Source: Burhinus oedicnemus
Lineage: Eukaryota; Chordata; Aves; Charadriiformes; Burhinidae
Direction: 5' to 3'
Length of the DNA stretch: 64,000 bases
Assembly: GCA_008921705.1 (NCBI GenBank)
Contig: VFFE01007669.1
Span: forward strand, 1,423,782 to 1,487,781
The notes under the pieces were generated by a model. It was given only the letters and a program-made list of their open reading frames with translations. It was not told where the DNA came from and did not search any database. Shown piece after piece: positions 35,256 to 48,600 of this stretch (positions are counted from its first letter, which is position 1; each line of letters opens with the position of its first letter). A program made the translations under genes and the position numbers.

Positions 35256-38200
35256 TTGAAACCAACCAACAAAAAAAACAAATCAACCCAGAAAAAGAAG
35301 GATAAACTAAAGGGAATAAAACTCTTTTTCTTAATCCTGATCTTTGGTGCACCCATTAATCTCTCCACTTGAGGTTCTCCAATTTTATCCTCATATGTCA
35401 CCAGGCATTTATTAAGACTGATCTTTTGTATGGAACAACATTAAATGTTCTTCAAGTCTAGCAAAATATATATTCTGATCACTGCTAATATTTGGGTTTT
35501 TTACTGCTTTAAAGAAATCTGTCTTACTGACACATATGTTTAAAACATAAGTTTCCATGGGAGAGCAGGAACACATCATAAAGTCATTTTTTATCTCATT
35601 ACTACCTGAATTTCTTTGCACCACCCTGAGTGATGGTTTCATTAGAAAGATAGAAAAGAAAAATAGACGATGATTGTTTATGTCAAGAAGTACCAAAAAT
35701 GTCTCCAGCACTTTACGAAAACATTAGGAATCACAGGCATGGCTGAAAAGACCATGAGATGGAATAATTGCTTTTCAAGCTCCTCCAAAGTCTAAGGTAC
35801 GTTGACTGGAATTAAACTGAGTACAAGAATGTTGCTCAAAAGTAGTTTCCTGATAGAGCAAATCAGTGACAAAAAACTCCCATTACAATCAAAAAAACCC
35901 CCTTTTCTCTTAATGCACAGCTGGTTATCTCTTCACTCTCTTGCATGAGGGAAATACATACTATTTCCTATTATCACACTAAACACTAAGTCCTACACAC
36001 ATCAATAGCTAGATATGCTTAGTTCTTCCTACTTTTGAAATACTGATGAATCAACATTCAGCTGCACTGACAAAAAACAGTGTAAAAACACTGAAGAGTA
36101 ACATTCACTTGCCATAGAAGGAATTCTGTACTTCCAACATGACTAATAATTTCAGCTAAAATTACACTACACTAAACTTCCCCTGCCTGTGCACGAAGCA
36201 TGATCTAATATGAGAACAGAAATGCCCTCAGGCACCTTACACACAAAAAAATATCTGAGCAGTCCTAGAATATTCTCATCATCAAAAAAGCTGTATGTTC
36301 TCCATCAGTCATTGATTACCAAAACATATTAGACAGAAAACTACTGCTAATATGTATTGATTTTTATAAATAAACAGTTTATGAAAGCAGAAGAGACTAC
36401 TGTGATCATCTAACATAAAAATGATCAAGGGAATTTTCCAGCTTAATTCCTCCTTGAAATAAACCCTATAATTTAGCAAACCATCCAACACCAGTGCAAA
36501 AGCATTCAGTGGTGGGAAGCGACTGCAAATCCTAATAAGTTCTTGTAAACATTAATTTCCCTACATTTTTAAGAATGTGCATGCTATTTTTCCTTCAAGT
36601 ATGTCTAACCTCAAGCCTTAGCCAAGGACCCTTATTAAAGCTTTACCTACTACGTGGAAGAGCTCTCTTCAAATGCAAAATCTGCTAGCACACAAACATG
36701 CTGTATTTAGTATTGATACAAGACTTTAGGCACGTAATATCAGTTTTCGCAGCTTTTTTAAAGATTTTTAATAAGTTTGATAAAGCTTAAAGAAGAATTG
36801 GCATAATTAAAGAATTAACAAACATTTTATAGTCAGATGTGCAGAAAGGTCTGTATTTAGGTAATTAAGAGGAGGGCTGAAAGGTTGCTTGAGCACAACT
36901 GATATAAGCTATGCAGGGTGCTCGTTCCCAAAGATACACTCCTTGCAAGGCTGTGGGAGGCTTCACAAATTGTAACAAAAAGTCTGAGGCATGAAGGAAG
37001 GATTGAACTATAAGATGATGTACACACGCACAAAAAAAAAAAAAAGTACAAAAGTCTTTGGACACAATTAACATTTGTATATCCATAACTTAGCAACACA
37101 GTAAACATGCCTGCTGGTGAGCAGTACTCCCTACTATTTCTTTGTGTGCTGGGAAACAACCACCCTTCCCTCCTAACACCAAACATTGCTATTCTCTTTG
37201 AACATAATATACAGAAATTCTACTTACATTTCCCCATAATTAGGGACAGGACACTTACATTTATTACCTTTCTGTGTCTTATAGAAAGGACCAAGGTGAG
37301 TAATGCCCAGGTGAGAATCCTGTTTCATCTCTTTAAAAATGACTTGCCTTTTAACACTTCAGTGAATGATGATCATTATTGCATGACCTGCTGCATTAGC
37401 ACCACTTCCAAGACGTGAAATTAGTTTTTCTCTGCTTGACACACAATAAACCACAATGTGTACAACGGCAGCAAAGGATAAGACTGAGAGATTCAGATGG
37501 AGCTATGCAATCCGGAAATGGGGCGCATCGAGCTCAGTCAATCAACTGAAAAATGGGTTAATTTTCCACAGGCCAGAGAGGAGGGCTATTCTGTGCGAGC
37601 GATCTACATTCACACCCACCAACCTCACTAGGTCCTGGCGAGCCATTTGATGCTTAATAACATCTCCATCCCCCAAGTGGCAGATGAATAACCTGTGATA
37701 ACCAGCATGGAAGATTTGCAGAGATAACAAAGCAGCAGAAACACAAATCCCTAACATGCCACTATATATTACTAACATCTTAACTTTTTACTACAAATTC
37801 ATTTTTCCCCACTGTTCGTGATCTTGCATCACGCCAGATTCCCACAAGTACTCTGTGTCCTGCAGACCCATCCCCCTCAGAGCTCAACCTCGCTGCCCCC
37901 GCTCCAGTGTTTTTCATTCTTCCTCTCCCTCATCCCGCAACCACGAAGTGCACGCTACCTCCCTGCAGACCCGGTTACTCCTTTATATTTCATGACCACG
38001 CTGGGTCCCTTTTCCTCTGTCTTTGTTCATGCTCCTCACATAAATTGCACACAATCATGACCTTTCGAATTTATCTTTCCTTTCCTAACCCAAGCCCTAT
38101 ACATGTCCCACTTCTTTATGTTACACAGCACGGCCTAGAAGATCAGCTCACAGCAACAAATTCTTTAGAAGCAATTTAAAACATATTCTGTATTCACAAA

Positions 38201-41200
38201 AAACTGCTCTTCATGAGAGGGCATGGCTGCAGATTCTGATTATAAGCAAAAATTAAACAAAGAGAACCTACAATGAGAATTAAAAGACCCGAACGCCTGC
38301 ACCCTGCCACTTTGCAATACACAGGTCTATGCCCCAGCCTCTCTCTCTCTGGAGCCCAGATATGAGAAAGTTTTTCTTCACCTTGATCAGAACAAAAATC
38401 AAATGGCATAACAACAAGCAAAAGATCTCTTATTTCAACACTACTAAACCTGTGGTACACTATCATTTTATCACAAACTATTTGTAATTTTCTTTGCAAA
38501 ACAATTTGTAGTAAGGGGCTTAAAGTGATGCCAGCAACAACATCGGCACTTACACAGTGTTTTTCAGCTGTACTTCTCAAAAACATTTTAAGGAGTTTAA
38601 TTTTAGCATAGAGTCGTCAGTCACAGCACATGCAGAGTTTGCAACTTCCAATCAATTCTCACAAAGCTCTTATTAATGATCTGAAATAACAGTTGTATTC
38701 AGGCTCTAAATGGCAAGTGGCTGCCAATTATGCACAACACTGTTTATCATTGTGCTTTAGCAGAATATTTACTAGGAACTAATACATTTTCTTTCGTTCC
38801 CAAATGCCAAATTCCCAAACTGATCTCAAGAGAAAATGCCAAACTCCCTTATTTCAATGACTTTTAAGAGACCCAGAAAAATTCTTCAGTTCCACCTCTA
38901 AGAAAAAAATTCAGGTTTTGACAAATTAAATCATGTTTCAGGGTTGCAACTAATTTGCTAATGTTGTCAGCAAATAACTATTACCTATCTTAACAAAAAT
39001 ATGGGTAACCTGGTATATTTATCAAAATATAATACACATTGTTAATTAAAACACCACACAACCATACAGTTCTCTCATTAAGTTCCAAATTTTTTGAAAC
39101 TTTTATTTAGAAGTCTAATAACCCAATAAAAGAAATAAAATACTTTCCTTTTTTTAATGAAATATTTTTATTTCAAAAACTCAATGGATCATACAGGAAA
39201 TAAAATTTCTTCATTTCAATTTAATTTTTTGAACTTTCCAAATCATGCTATATTTACAAGGTACTTATACATTTTTCATTCTAACTACATTGGTAAGACT
39301 AAAAAAAACAGTTTTAAAAGCCCTGATTATTTAAGCTGAATTTAAAACTTTTTTAAAATAAGTAACACATAAAATGACATACTGCTCTTTTATCTGTAAA
39401 TGCCACAGTTTCACATTTTACATTTGTGGAAGTAGACATCATTAGAGAGGCACCTTTTGGAGAGCTGCTCAGAGTAACAGTGAGGTGGACTAAACACAAA
39501 ACCTGCAGCAAGCCTTGACACACATCACAGAACTCTGAAGGTGAAAAATTGAGGTTTTTTTTACGGTAAGATGAGAGAGAAGGCAAATGGATATTGGGGG
39601 GGGGGAGTTTCCTTCTTCCCCTGAGCAAGCACAGGTGCCCCGAGTTGGTCAGCTGCTAACCAAACATGAGCAGCCAAACATGAGGTTCAGTTGTGAAAGC
39701 AACACTCAAGCATTTTGGTATGTCTGTCTGATATGCGTTAAAGTCAAAGCGAATAGCAAACGCCACAACTGAGAAGAACAGCCAAAAGGCAAATCCAGCA
39801 TCTGGCCTGCGCTGGCCAAAGGCAGTGACTCAGCTACAGTGACAGCGCGTAGTAAGAGATGGATGGAAAAGCTAGGGGTCAATAGAACTGCTACTTAGTG
39901 CAGAAAACTGATGAAGTTAACAAATACAGCTGAAAGAGGGCTCTCCTGCAGTCTTGACTATTTCCACGCTGGTCGGCTGGACAGGGTGAATCATCAGCCA
40001 CAAGCACCAAGTGATGGCTTTATATGAATAGCGACCTTGCTTAATGCATACAGGAAATGTAAGATTTCTTTCTCCAATACATTCAGTTAAAAGTAACATC
40101 ATTTAAAGATTAATTTAGATTTGAGTTCTGTTCCAACTCAAATAACCGAAAACCTCATGTCATCTAAAACAACATCTTGCCCTCTGATGCTTATTAACAT
40201 GAACGAAATAACAGAAAGCCCTGCCTGTTCAACCTCTTCTGTGTTTCCTACTTTAGAAGACAGTTAATGTTATATCATATGCATGGAGAGGTCTAAAAAG
40301 CCACAAAATATACCAGTGAACTACACGGGGTTTTTCACCGTGTAATCTTTCATACACAAGAGGTAACACAAGTTTGACGAAGAGTAACTAAACTACAGTG
40401 CAGGCCTAAACCTGTTGCTGTTTCAGCTCATGGAAAGATCAACAGTGCAGAACAAGCTTGAAAAAGAAAACAAAGTTGGAATTGTTCTTGCCTTGTGCTA
40501 CTGTGACTATTCAAAAAGCCTGGGGTTTTTTTGGACTGTTGCGATGCAAGTACTGTCATCTCTTTACCAAAAAAATGGGAATAGCAGTGGAAAGTTAGTT
40601 AAAATTATATATTATAAATTATAGAAAGTGTCACTGTTGGAACCAGGATTATGACTAATTTCTCGTAAGTAAGTTTTTATACACACCCTACAGAAATCGA
40701 AAAAAAAGTAAAAAAATACTTTTAAAATCTTTGAATATTTCATTAAAGTTAAAAGTTGAAATTAAATATTTGTTTATTTACTGCTCTTCAGTTGTTTGAC
40801 TGATTAATTAACTTACAGTCTTCTCATCTGTATGGTAACTATCCAGAAGACCAACCAAGAAAACGAGCACTTCAGTGAAAGCATTTTCCTCAAACCGCAC
40901 TGCCCTGAACAGAAAAAAAGAGGAACTCTTCCACCCTCATGTCCTGGCTGACATCATCGGTCCCAGATACGGTGCAAGTGTTGGTATTGTTTCACCTCTG
41001 TGTGTAAATTCCCGTATGCCGTTTTGCTATATATGACCCATAAAAAAAATTTTCTACCAATCTTTTCACTACTAAATCATTTTATCATAGTTGAAATAGA
41101 AACCAGAATAGCAACACAATTCTTACATACTTTTAAGTCAATGAAATCTAACCAAAATAGACTGTTTTCCACCTAGGTATGAGTAGGATGAACAACCAAA

Positions 41201-42812
41201 CCAGGTGCTGCTCCAAGTCTCTTACAGTTCACTCCACTCAGAGAGTCTCCAATCCCAGAGGGACTGAAGCATTACGTACCAGTATCAGATGTTAGCAGGA
41301 ATGGGCACATCCTCACTTGTTTAGGTCACCCCTGCCTCTCATGGCAATGCTGGACCTGTGTTTTCAGCACGGCATCAGACAAGTTAGAATGAGGGTTCAT
41401 ATGAAGTATTCACCTGTCTGAACAGGCCAGTAATTCCAAGGGGTACTTAGAACTTTTTACTCTAACTTTGTCAACACTAAAGACTTGGATTAGCAACACA
41501 ACTTTTCTGTATGAGTAGCCTTCTGGACTTGGCCCACAAGCACGCCACGTAAATGAAAGGAAGTTCACTTTCAAAATATAATTCAGAAGAGCCTATTTTT
41601 AAAATTTACACTTAATGAGTAATTTATAAAAACTGAGTTTCAAATCCAAAGCAAACTGTAAAATACCTCACCTTTGTTTCAAAAACAGACAAGCAAAACT
41701 GTCCAATCTAAATTTAGTAAGTAGCAAATAACCGTAAGTTAGACCTCTGCATTAAGAACAGTGAGCGACTGCAAACCAAGCTGTATCTGCAGACGCAATG
41801 AAGTCAGTATGACTTTGCACTATTTTAACTTCCCTTAGTAATTCCTGAGATTCGGGGCTGTCTACTCAAGAAGAGAATGGTTGTTTCGTTTGTGATAGGA
41901 TAGTAATGAAAAGATATACTGAGGTATTTCAGAGGTATACAAATTTTTAAGTACTGGAAAAAGCACTGGAAAAATCATTGAATTAGCATGCACCTACTAT
42001 CTCGAATCGTCTGAATGAAATGCTTGCTGCACCGTACACACATGATAGTTTGTGCAACAGTACCCAAAGACATGGCTGTGAAAGTGCCAAGCACTCTCAG
42101 CACAGCGCCAAGCCGCTTGCAGCATTTTGTCCTAAACAAAATAGAATATGGCCGTAACAGTTTTCTCAAGTTTGCAGCAATCCATCAGAAGCTTTTACAA
42201 TCAGAAAGTGTTAACGGCACCATATAAGGCAGCGGCTTTGCACTAAAGTCCACAAATTCCTAGCAACAATGTGAAGCATTTTCAATTTGTGTTAATAGAG
42301 ACAGAAAGGAAAAAAAACCAACCAAACAAAAAAATTTCTATGACCCTGCAGCAACTGCTGAAAATATGCCATTAAAAGAATGCCCTTCTGTGTGTTTATC
42401 CAGTGCTGATACACATCTGGTTTCAAAACGACCAGTTATGTCACTGGTATTTGTGCTCCCACTGCCTGAATAAAATCCCACTATCTATCTTCTCAAGTAC
42501 ACAAAGAGGCTCCACATCACACATATCTATAATTTAACAGTCCCCCATCTCCAAAAAATGTCTCATTACCAACAAAAGCCAACAATTTTTTTTTATTCTC
42601 CCTCCCGTTTCCTCTGCTTGCTTTTCCTCTAGTACCTCTGCCTCAATCCTCCCGTGAAATTTCACAGCTGGTAGTGCAAGAGCGTTGCAATCCACATCCA
42701 GCCCTTGTTTTCTGGAGTACGTCCTGGTCTACGGTTCTTTCATTTACTCTCCACTACCTAGCTAAGTCTCCACTGAAAGGATACACATACAACAACTGAA
42801 CCAACATATACA

Positions 42813-42843
42813 TATATCTATCTATAGATATAGATATATGTTG
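42813..42843. repeat. Imperfect inverted repeat (CAACATA...TATGTTG)
   Basis: CAACATA then TATATCTATC on the left pair with GATATAGATATATGTTG on the right, apart from a few unmatched bases near the left arm. It is a possible cruciform or TA-rich microsatellite remnant. Confidence 0.6.
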
Positions 42844-43705
42844 TGCTACAGGAGTTATTACTTATATTGCAATGGTCATATTAATATATATCACAGGGCT
42901 CAACCAAAACCAATGGCTCTTAAGGTATGATCAATTAAAGGTTAAGAATCTTCGCAACTAGTATGTTCCAAAAATAAAACAGATCGATGACTCCAAACAT
43001 CTCAGAGATTATCCATTCTTGACTGGCAAGGCCATTGTAGGTACCTTCTACCTCAAAATTGGCATCTACAATTTTTGTAAGCACAGTCCCAATGTGTTTT
43101 ACTTTGGGGAGTAGGGAGAAGATTTGTGGAATATAGAGTGTAGACAGATCCATTAAATCTATGATGTTGTTTTGCATAATTGTGTCACATTTCAGATGGG
43201 TATTTCCCTGACATACTATATACCACAGATCAGAGATGATGGTGCTAATTGACCGTTGCTAAATATAGGCCGCCTGCTGCAGCCCAGGGATGTAAAAACA
43301 GAGTGTACATCAGAGCAATCTCCACAAGCCAACACTGAAGTGAAAAGATTTTGTCAGTGTCTGGGAAATCATAGCTGGATACTAGGCTTTGTCATGGCCT
43401 AAAAAGCTGTTTCTAGAACTACTTTTGCTTGCTTTTTAAGTGTTGTTCTTTACACTAACAAACCATTAACAGATTGTGTTTGTCAACGTGACCTGTAAAA
43501 AGTGGGTTTTTTCCCCCACTCACACTCCACAATAAAGTGCTGCCCCATTTGAAATGCTGTTCTTGGCACAAAGTGTTAAGCCGAGTTCTGCTCCCAGCCT
43601 CCAGAGAGCAGCTCGGCAGGAGCTAGCTCCCCAAACCATTTTTATAGAGAGGACAAGCCTGCTCTCCCAGACCATGTTTTCACATAGAGGTTTAAATAAA
43701 AATCT

Positions 43706-43729
43706 TGTTTCATTATTTATAATGAAACA
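43706..43729. repeat. 10-bp perfect inverted repeat
   Basis: TGTTTCATTA and TAATGAAACA are separated by TTTA. The flanking sequence repeats TAATTTCATTGTAATGAAT-like motifs. Confidence 0.7.
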
Positions 43730-44792
43730 TAATTTCATTGTAATGAATCCAAAAAGGAAGCTATAGAAAACTAAAGAGCTGTTATATTAATTAACAAAGT
43801 AATTATATCTTGTGGTTATTTGCTTAAACAAGCTATTTCAGCCTACAGTGGTTACCCTTAGGAACCTGTGGTAGCTGAGTGCCAATACCACAATATTTGC
43901 CATACACTGTATTAATCTGCATGCCAAAAAAATCAAAGGCTAAGGCTGTCACAGAGACCACAGCAATATTCATTTTACCTGCTAATGGTGTCAGCTTCTT
44001 TAATCACATCCATTAGATTTAGAGAGAACCTAAAGTACAAAGAAACGGCCCAGCAAGAAGCTAGAGAGCTGCAGCAACTATAAAAGAGCACGTGTATGTT
44101 AATGATTTGCTGTACAAAAAGGAATCTGAGGGAAGTTTTCACTGGTCATAAACATTTTTGGTCAGAGAGCTTTCCAGCATATACAGAAATTTGAATCCAG
44201 CACCACCAAGGATGGTAAACACTTGAGAAAGGTAATTTATGATCAAAGGCAGCAATACCTATAGGATCGCCATTGTGTTGAGGCCTCCTTTACAGTCTCA
44301 GCACAGCAAAACTGAATGATGAAGTGCTGACATGACAGATCATGTTCTTGAGATGCTACTTCTAACACTGCTGGCTCCTTTCCACATTGAGGGGAGAGTA
44401 ACTAGAACTTTTTTTTTGGTCCTTCTAAGGTGAGGTAATGATGCCTTCAGCTTGACGGGAAAAAAAATCCAAATAATAACAAGATTACCCAGCAACTGTA
44501 ATATAAGATTAAGACTGCAATATTAACAAATGCAGGATGATTCAGCTCTGAAAACAGTAAGAGAAGGATGCATTATAAACTACCTTTAAATTGTCTTTCA
44601 AATTTGATTCAGCTAAATACAATAATTCACCCAACCTATCCTCTAAATGGTGAAGTTGCTTAAGAAAGAACAAGTGAGAGAAATATCAAGTAAAATATTC
44701 AGAGTTTACATTTTTCTGTGTATATCTAGCAAATACTCAGCTATTGCTCTTGACTTTAAAATATAAAGCAAAAGCAAATAGCTAGTATACAA

Positions 44793-45640
44793 TCATGGAT
44801 TCACAGAATGGTAGGGGTTGGAAGGGACCTTCAGAGATCATCTAGTCCAACCTCCGTGCGAAAGCATGATCACCTAAAGCAGGTTAGACAGGAACGCATC
44901 CAGGCGGGTTTTGAGTATCTCCAGAGAAGATGACTCCACAACCTCTCTGGGCAGCCTGTTCCAGTGCTCTGTCACTCTCAAAGTAAAGTTTTTCCTCATG
45001 TTGAGATGGAATTTCCTGTGTTCCAGTTTGTGCCTGTTGCTTCATGTCCTATCACTGGGCATCACTGAAAAAAGTCTGGCCCCATCCTCTTGACAGCTGC
45101 ACTTTAGATATTGATAAGCACTGACAAGATCCCCTCTCAGTCTCCTCTTCTCCAGGCTAAACAGACCCAGGTCTCTCAGCTTTTCCTCATAAGAGGGATG
45201 GTCCAGTCCCCTGATCATCTTCATAGCCCTCCACTGGACTCTCTCCAGTAGTTCCTTGTCTTTCTTGAGCTGGGGAGCCCAGAACTGGACACAGTACTCC
45301 AGATGTGGCCTCACCAGGGCAGAGTAGAAGGGGAGGATAAACTCCCTCGACCTGCTGGCCACACTCTTTTTAATGCACCCCAGGAGACCATGGGCCTTTT
45401 TGGCCACAAAGCCATATTGCTGGCTCATGGTCATCCTGTTGTCCACCAGGACTCCCAGGTCCCTTTCCACAGAGCTGCTTTCCAGCAGGTCAGTCCCTAA
45501 CCTGTACCGGTGCATGGGGTTATTCCTTCCCAGGTGCAGTACCCTACACTTGCCTTTGTTGAACTTCATTAGATTCCTCTCTGCCCAACTCTCCAGCCTG
45601 TCCAGGTCTCACTGAATGGCGGCACATCCGCCATTAGTAG
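44793..45640 (-). mobile_element. CR1 LINE, 3' part of ORF2 and tail (about 0.85 kb)
   Basis: The longest CR1 copy here. Minus-strand translation from 45569 reads [20 protein letters not shown], then [60 protein letters not shown] and [20 protein letters not shown]. This is the reverse-transcriptase C-terminal part of CR1 ORF2. The reading then breaks near 45042, but CR1 nucleotide similarity continues to the tail (GATGATCTCTGAAGGTCCCT, then CCATTCTGTGAATCCATG). Upstream of the Met the frame has a TGA near 45612. It is 5'-truncated and inactive. It is the only CR1 copy in sense with OSBPL6. Confidence 0.97.
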
Positions 45641-48600
45641 AAGTCTAATATTGTTACATTTTTTTTAAAATGTTTGCATGTTTTCTCAAACCCTTTATGA
45701 AACTACATCATTTTATCCATCACAAATATGTATCCTTCTTATCTTCCTCTCTCCTCCTCTGCCTCCTGTTGCTCCTATTGTTCTGACGTCTTCACCAAAC
45801 TAGTGCTGGCACTTCAGTAGGTCCATTTTCAAAGACAAAAAGCACTGATTTGTGAATGGCTTGTGACTACTGTCAAGACCAATTCAACAGTGAACATAGA
45901 ACATAACTATCTAGCACACAAAGGACTCAACAGTGGCACTGATGTTGGGGCTTTCCTGTAAGGCCTCACTCAGAACAGGATAAAGGACAAGGAACAAGGC
46001 TTTGTTCTGCCACTTCTCCATCAAAAAGACCACAAGGACTTCACTTTTGTATGGTCTATGCATCCGAGCAAACGGGTTATCACTTAGATTTCTGTTGCTT
46101 TCGTCTTCCCCTACCACCACCTTTATACATTTCTATGGCAACCATCACCTCGCTATCCTAGGTGAGGTAAACTGAAAGCTAACAGTTCAAAGAATTTAAC
46201 ACAAAAGAAAGAGAAATCTATAGTATATTGCACTTCATTAAGTCAAGTACTGTTGGTTATATAACAAGAAGAACTATTTTAAGAATATTTAATTAAATCA
46301 TCTATTCTATTACCAGATTGACAGTAGCTTCCATTAAATGGAGACAGATTTTCAAGCAAGGTTTTCTCCATTACTTCATCCACTAGACAAATAAAAGCAT
46401 ACAAAATGGAGATGCTAGAGAATTTCATATCCAGATTTCCAACATTCCATATTTTTATTCTGTCCTGGCTGTCACTCTCATTTCAAAGCTTGGTTTCTTT
46501 ATAGATTGATTTTTTTTTTGCCTTTGCCTGAGTCAGAAATGACTCACCACCTAAGTTATGATGTAATGTTCCAATGACGGTACATTCAATCAAATGGAAT
46601 AGAGCCAAAGTCTTGAGGTACCCTTTCCTTGAAGCATCTTCCAACTATAAATACAGTATCTGTTCCAGATAGACATAACTGAAGTTACTGCTCTCTCCTT
46701 TAAAACCTCCAATCATGACCCTACTACACAAAATGAAGGAAGCGATGAAAACCAACCTGCCTATAGTGAATGTTCTAGTCCCACCCCATCAGCTAAAATA
46801 CTCTTATTTTTTGCTACACAACATTGCAATAAGATTTTTATTTAGAAATCAAAAGGAAAATGTCACCTCAACTAACGTCGTGTAAAAGTCTGCCACATAA
46901 AGAAGCTCCAATATAGGATCAGTTACCTGGATATGTCTCTTTACAATTTTGAAGCTGAAAAATAATAGAAGACAAGGACTGCAATAAAAGCTCCAATTCT
47001 TTATGTTGTCCTGAACACAATAAACCCTGAATGAACAGTATTCACAAATTTTAAACCAATTCTATTATTCTTTACTATGAAGAAGCTTGGCCAGAAATGG
47101 AATTTTCCAGGTAGTCCACACCTATTTGTCAGTTCAACTCTCTTTTTGATCTAACTGCTGTATATGTTGTACAGCACCATCTTCATAATCCTCAACAGTA
47201 GATTCAGCCATCATATAGACCTGCTTGAAAAAGCCACCAAGAGAAGCGGTATTTAAAATGCCTGTCACTAACCATCAGGGAAACTAATCTCCCCTTTTTC
47301 CAAGTGCTTGGGAACTGTAAAGTGCAACTGCCACTTCCAGGCAAAATGGGTTTCGTGAAATCAGGGAGCTCAAAGCAGCAAGCTAGAAAGTAAAAAAACA
47401 GAGGAGGGTAGTCATCAGGCCAGTACTCATCATCGTCTTCGTACAGTTCACTGCAATTGAATAATTAACTCAGTAGTTCTCCATAAAAAAAAAACAAAAC
47501 CAAAACCAACAAACACCACACCCCAAGATATTAACTACTGCTCCAAGAGAAACAAAAATTGCATGCAATGACATTTCTCTCTGTTGATACAACTACTAAA
47601 CATGGGAGCTTATTAAAATGTAAAACCAAAGTGACATCCTACAGCTAACAAACAGGAAAGAAACAAATAATAGCTACATCATGCAGTATTTTCCCTACAG
47701 ACCTGTGTCTACTTAATTGTATTTTAATAGTGGAAGAATGTTGAGCTAGCTCTCTTTGACCTGTTGTTTCACCATAAGAGGGGCAGCGTTTTGAGGATCT
47801 GCAAATATCCAAAGAGCACTTATCTGGCACTTGGAGAAAATGGTACAATACCATGCCAGGGGAGAAGAGGGCGGGGGGGGAACACCTTTTCAATTTTTTT
47901 TTTCATATGTTTGGAAAGAAAGGAGAAATAAAAGGCAGAAAAATTAGAGGAATGTGGGATGTTTTATAAGAGTTCCTAAATTTGTATGGTTTTGTGTACT
48001 TCCATATCAGAACAAACCCAACATTCATCATTTCATTTCTGAAAGGAATCTTAGTAATTTCCTATCCAGCTAAGCTGGCATAACCATGACAAATACCAGA
48101 GCTGTAATTCAAAACTCAGGAACAGTCAGAGCCCACTGGGCCACATTCTAAAAGCAGACTAACAGCAACCAAATCTCACTCTTCGCTAACACTAGTTAGT
48201 GGTCTACCATATCCAAAAAGCACTGGTGCTACCGATGCAATCAATAAAAGCTTTCCCATCACAAAAGCCACTATGAATATTGCCACTCTGCCTTGCCTGA
48301 AAGCCCCTGGAGAGAAGCCAGAGCTGAGGAACGCCGAGTTTGCATTATCCTCCCTCCTGAAGCCAGTTAAGACAGAAGAGCGTGTGTGACTCACTGCCCA
48401 CGCTCCACACTGCAGATACCGGGAATACTCTGCAGCGTCCTAAGCTCTACAGTCACACAGAAAAATTAGGATTTTTAGTCACAGTGACACTAACTATTCT
48501 AATTTGAAATATCTTACTTATCCTGAAATAAGAATGTTTTAGACTTTGACCGTTTGCCCATCTGGTGGGCTGAATGGCCACAAGAGCCAATTATTACAGA

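Larger units (their letters stand above)
35256..44792. other. Non-coding region without recognised genes
   Basis: About 9.5 kb of mostly AT-rich DNA. It includes a 10-G run (39596-39605), an imperfect TATA/GATA-type inverted repeat (42813-42843), a 10-bp perfect inverted repeat (43706-43729) and a CpG-containing stretch near 37450-37660 that could be a regulatory element. No exon was recognised on either strand. Confidence 0.5.
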
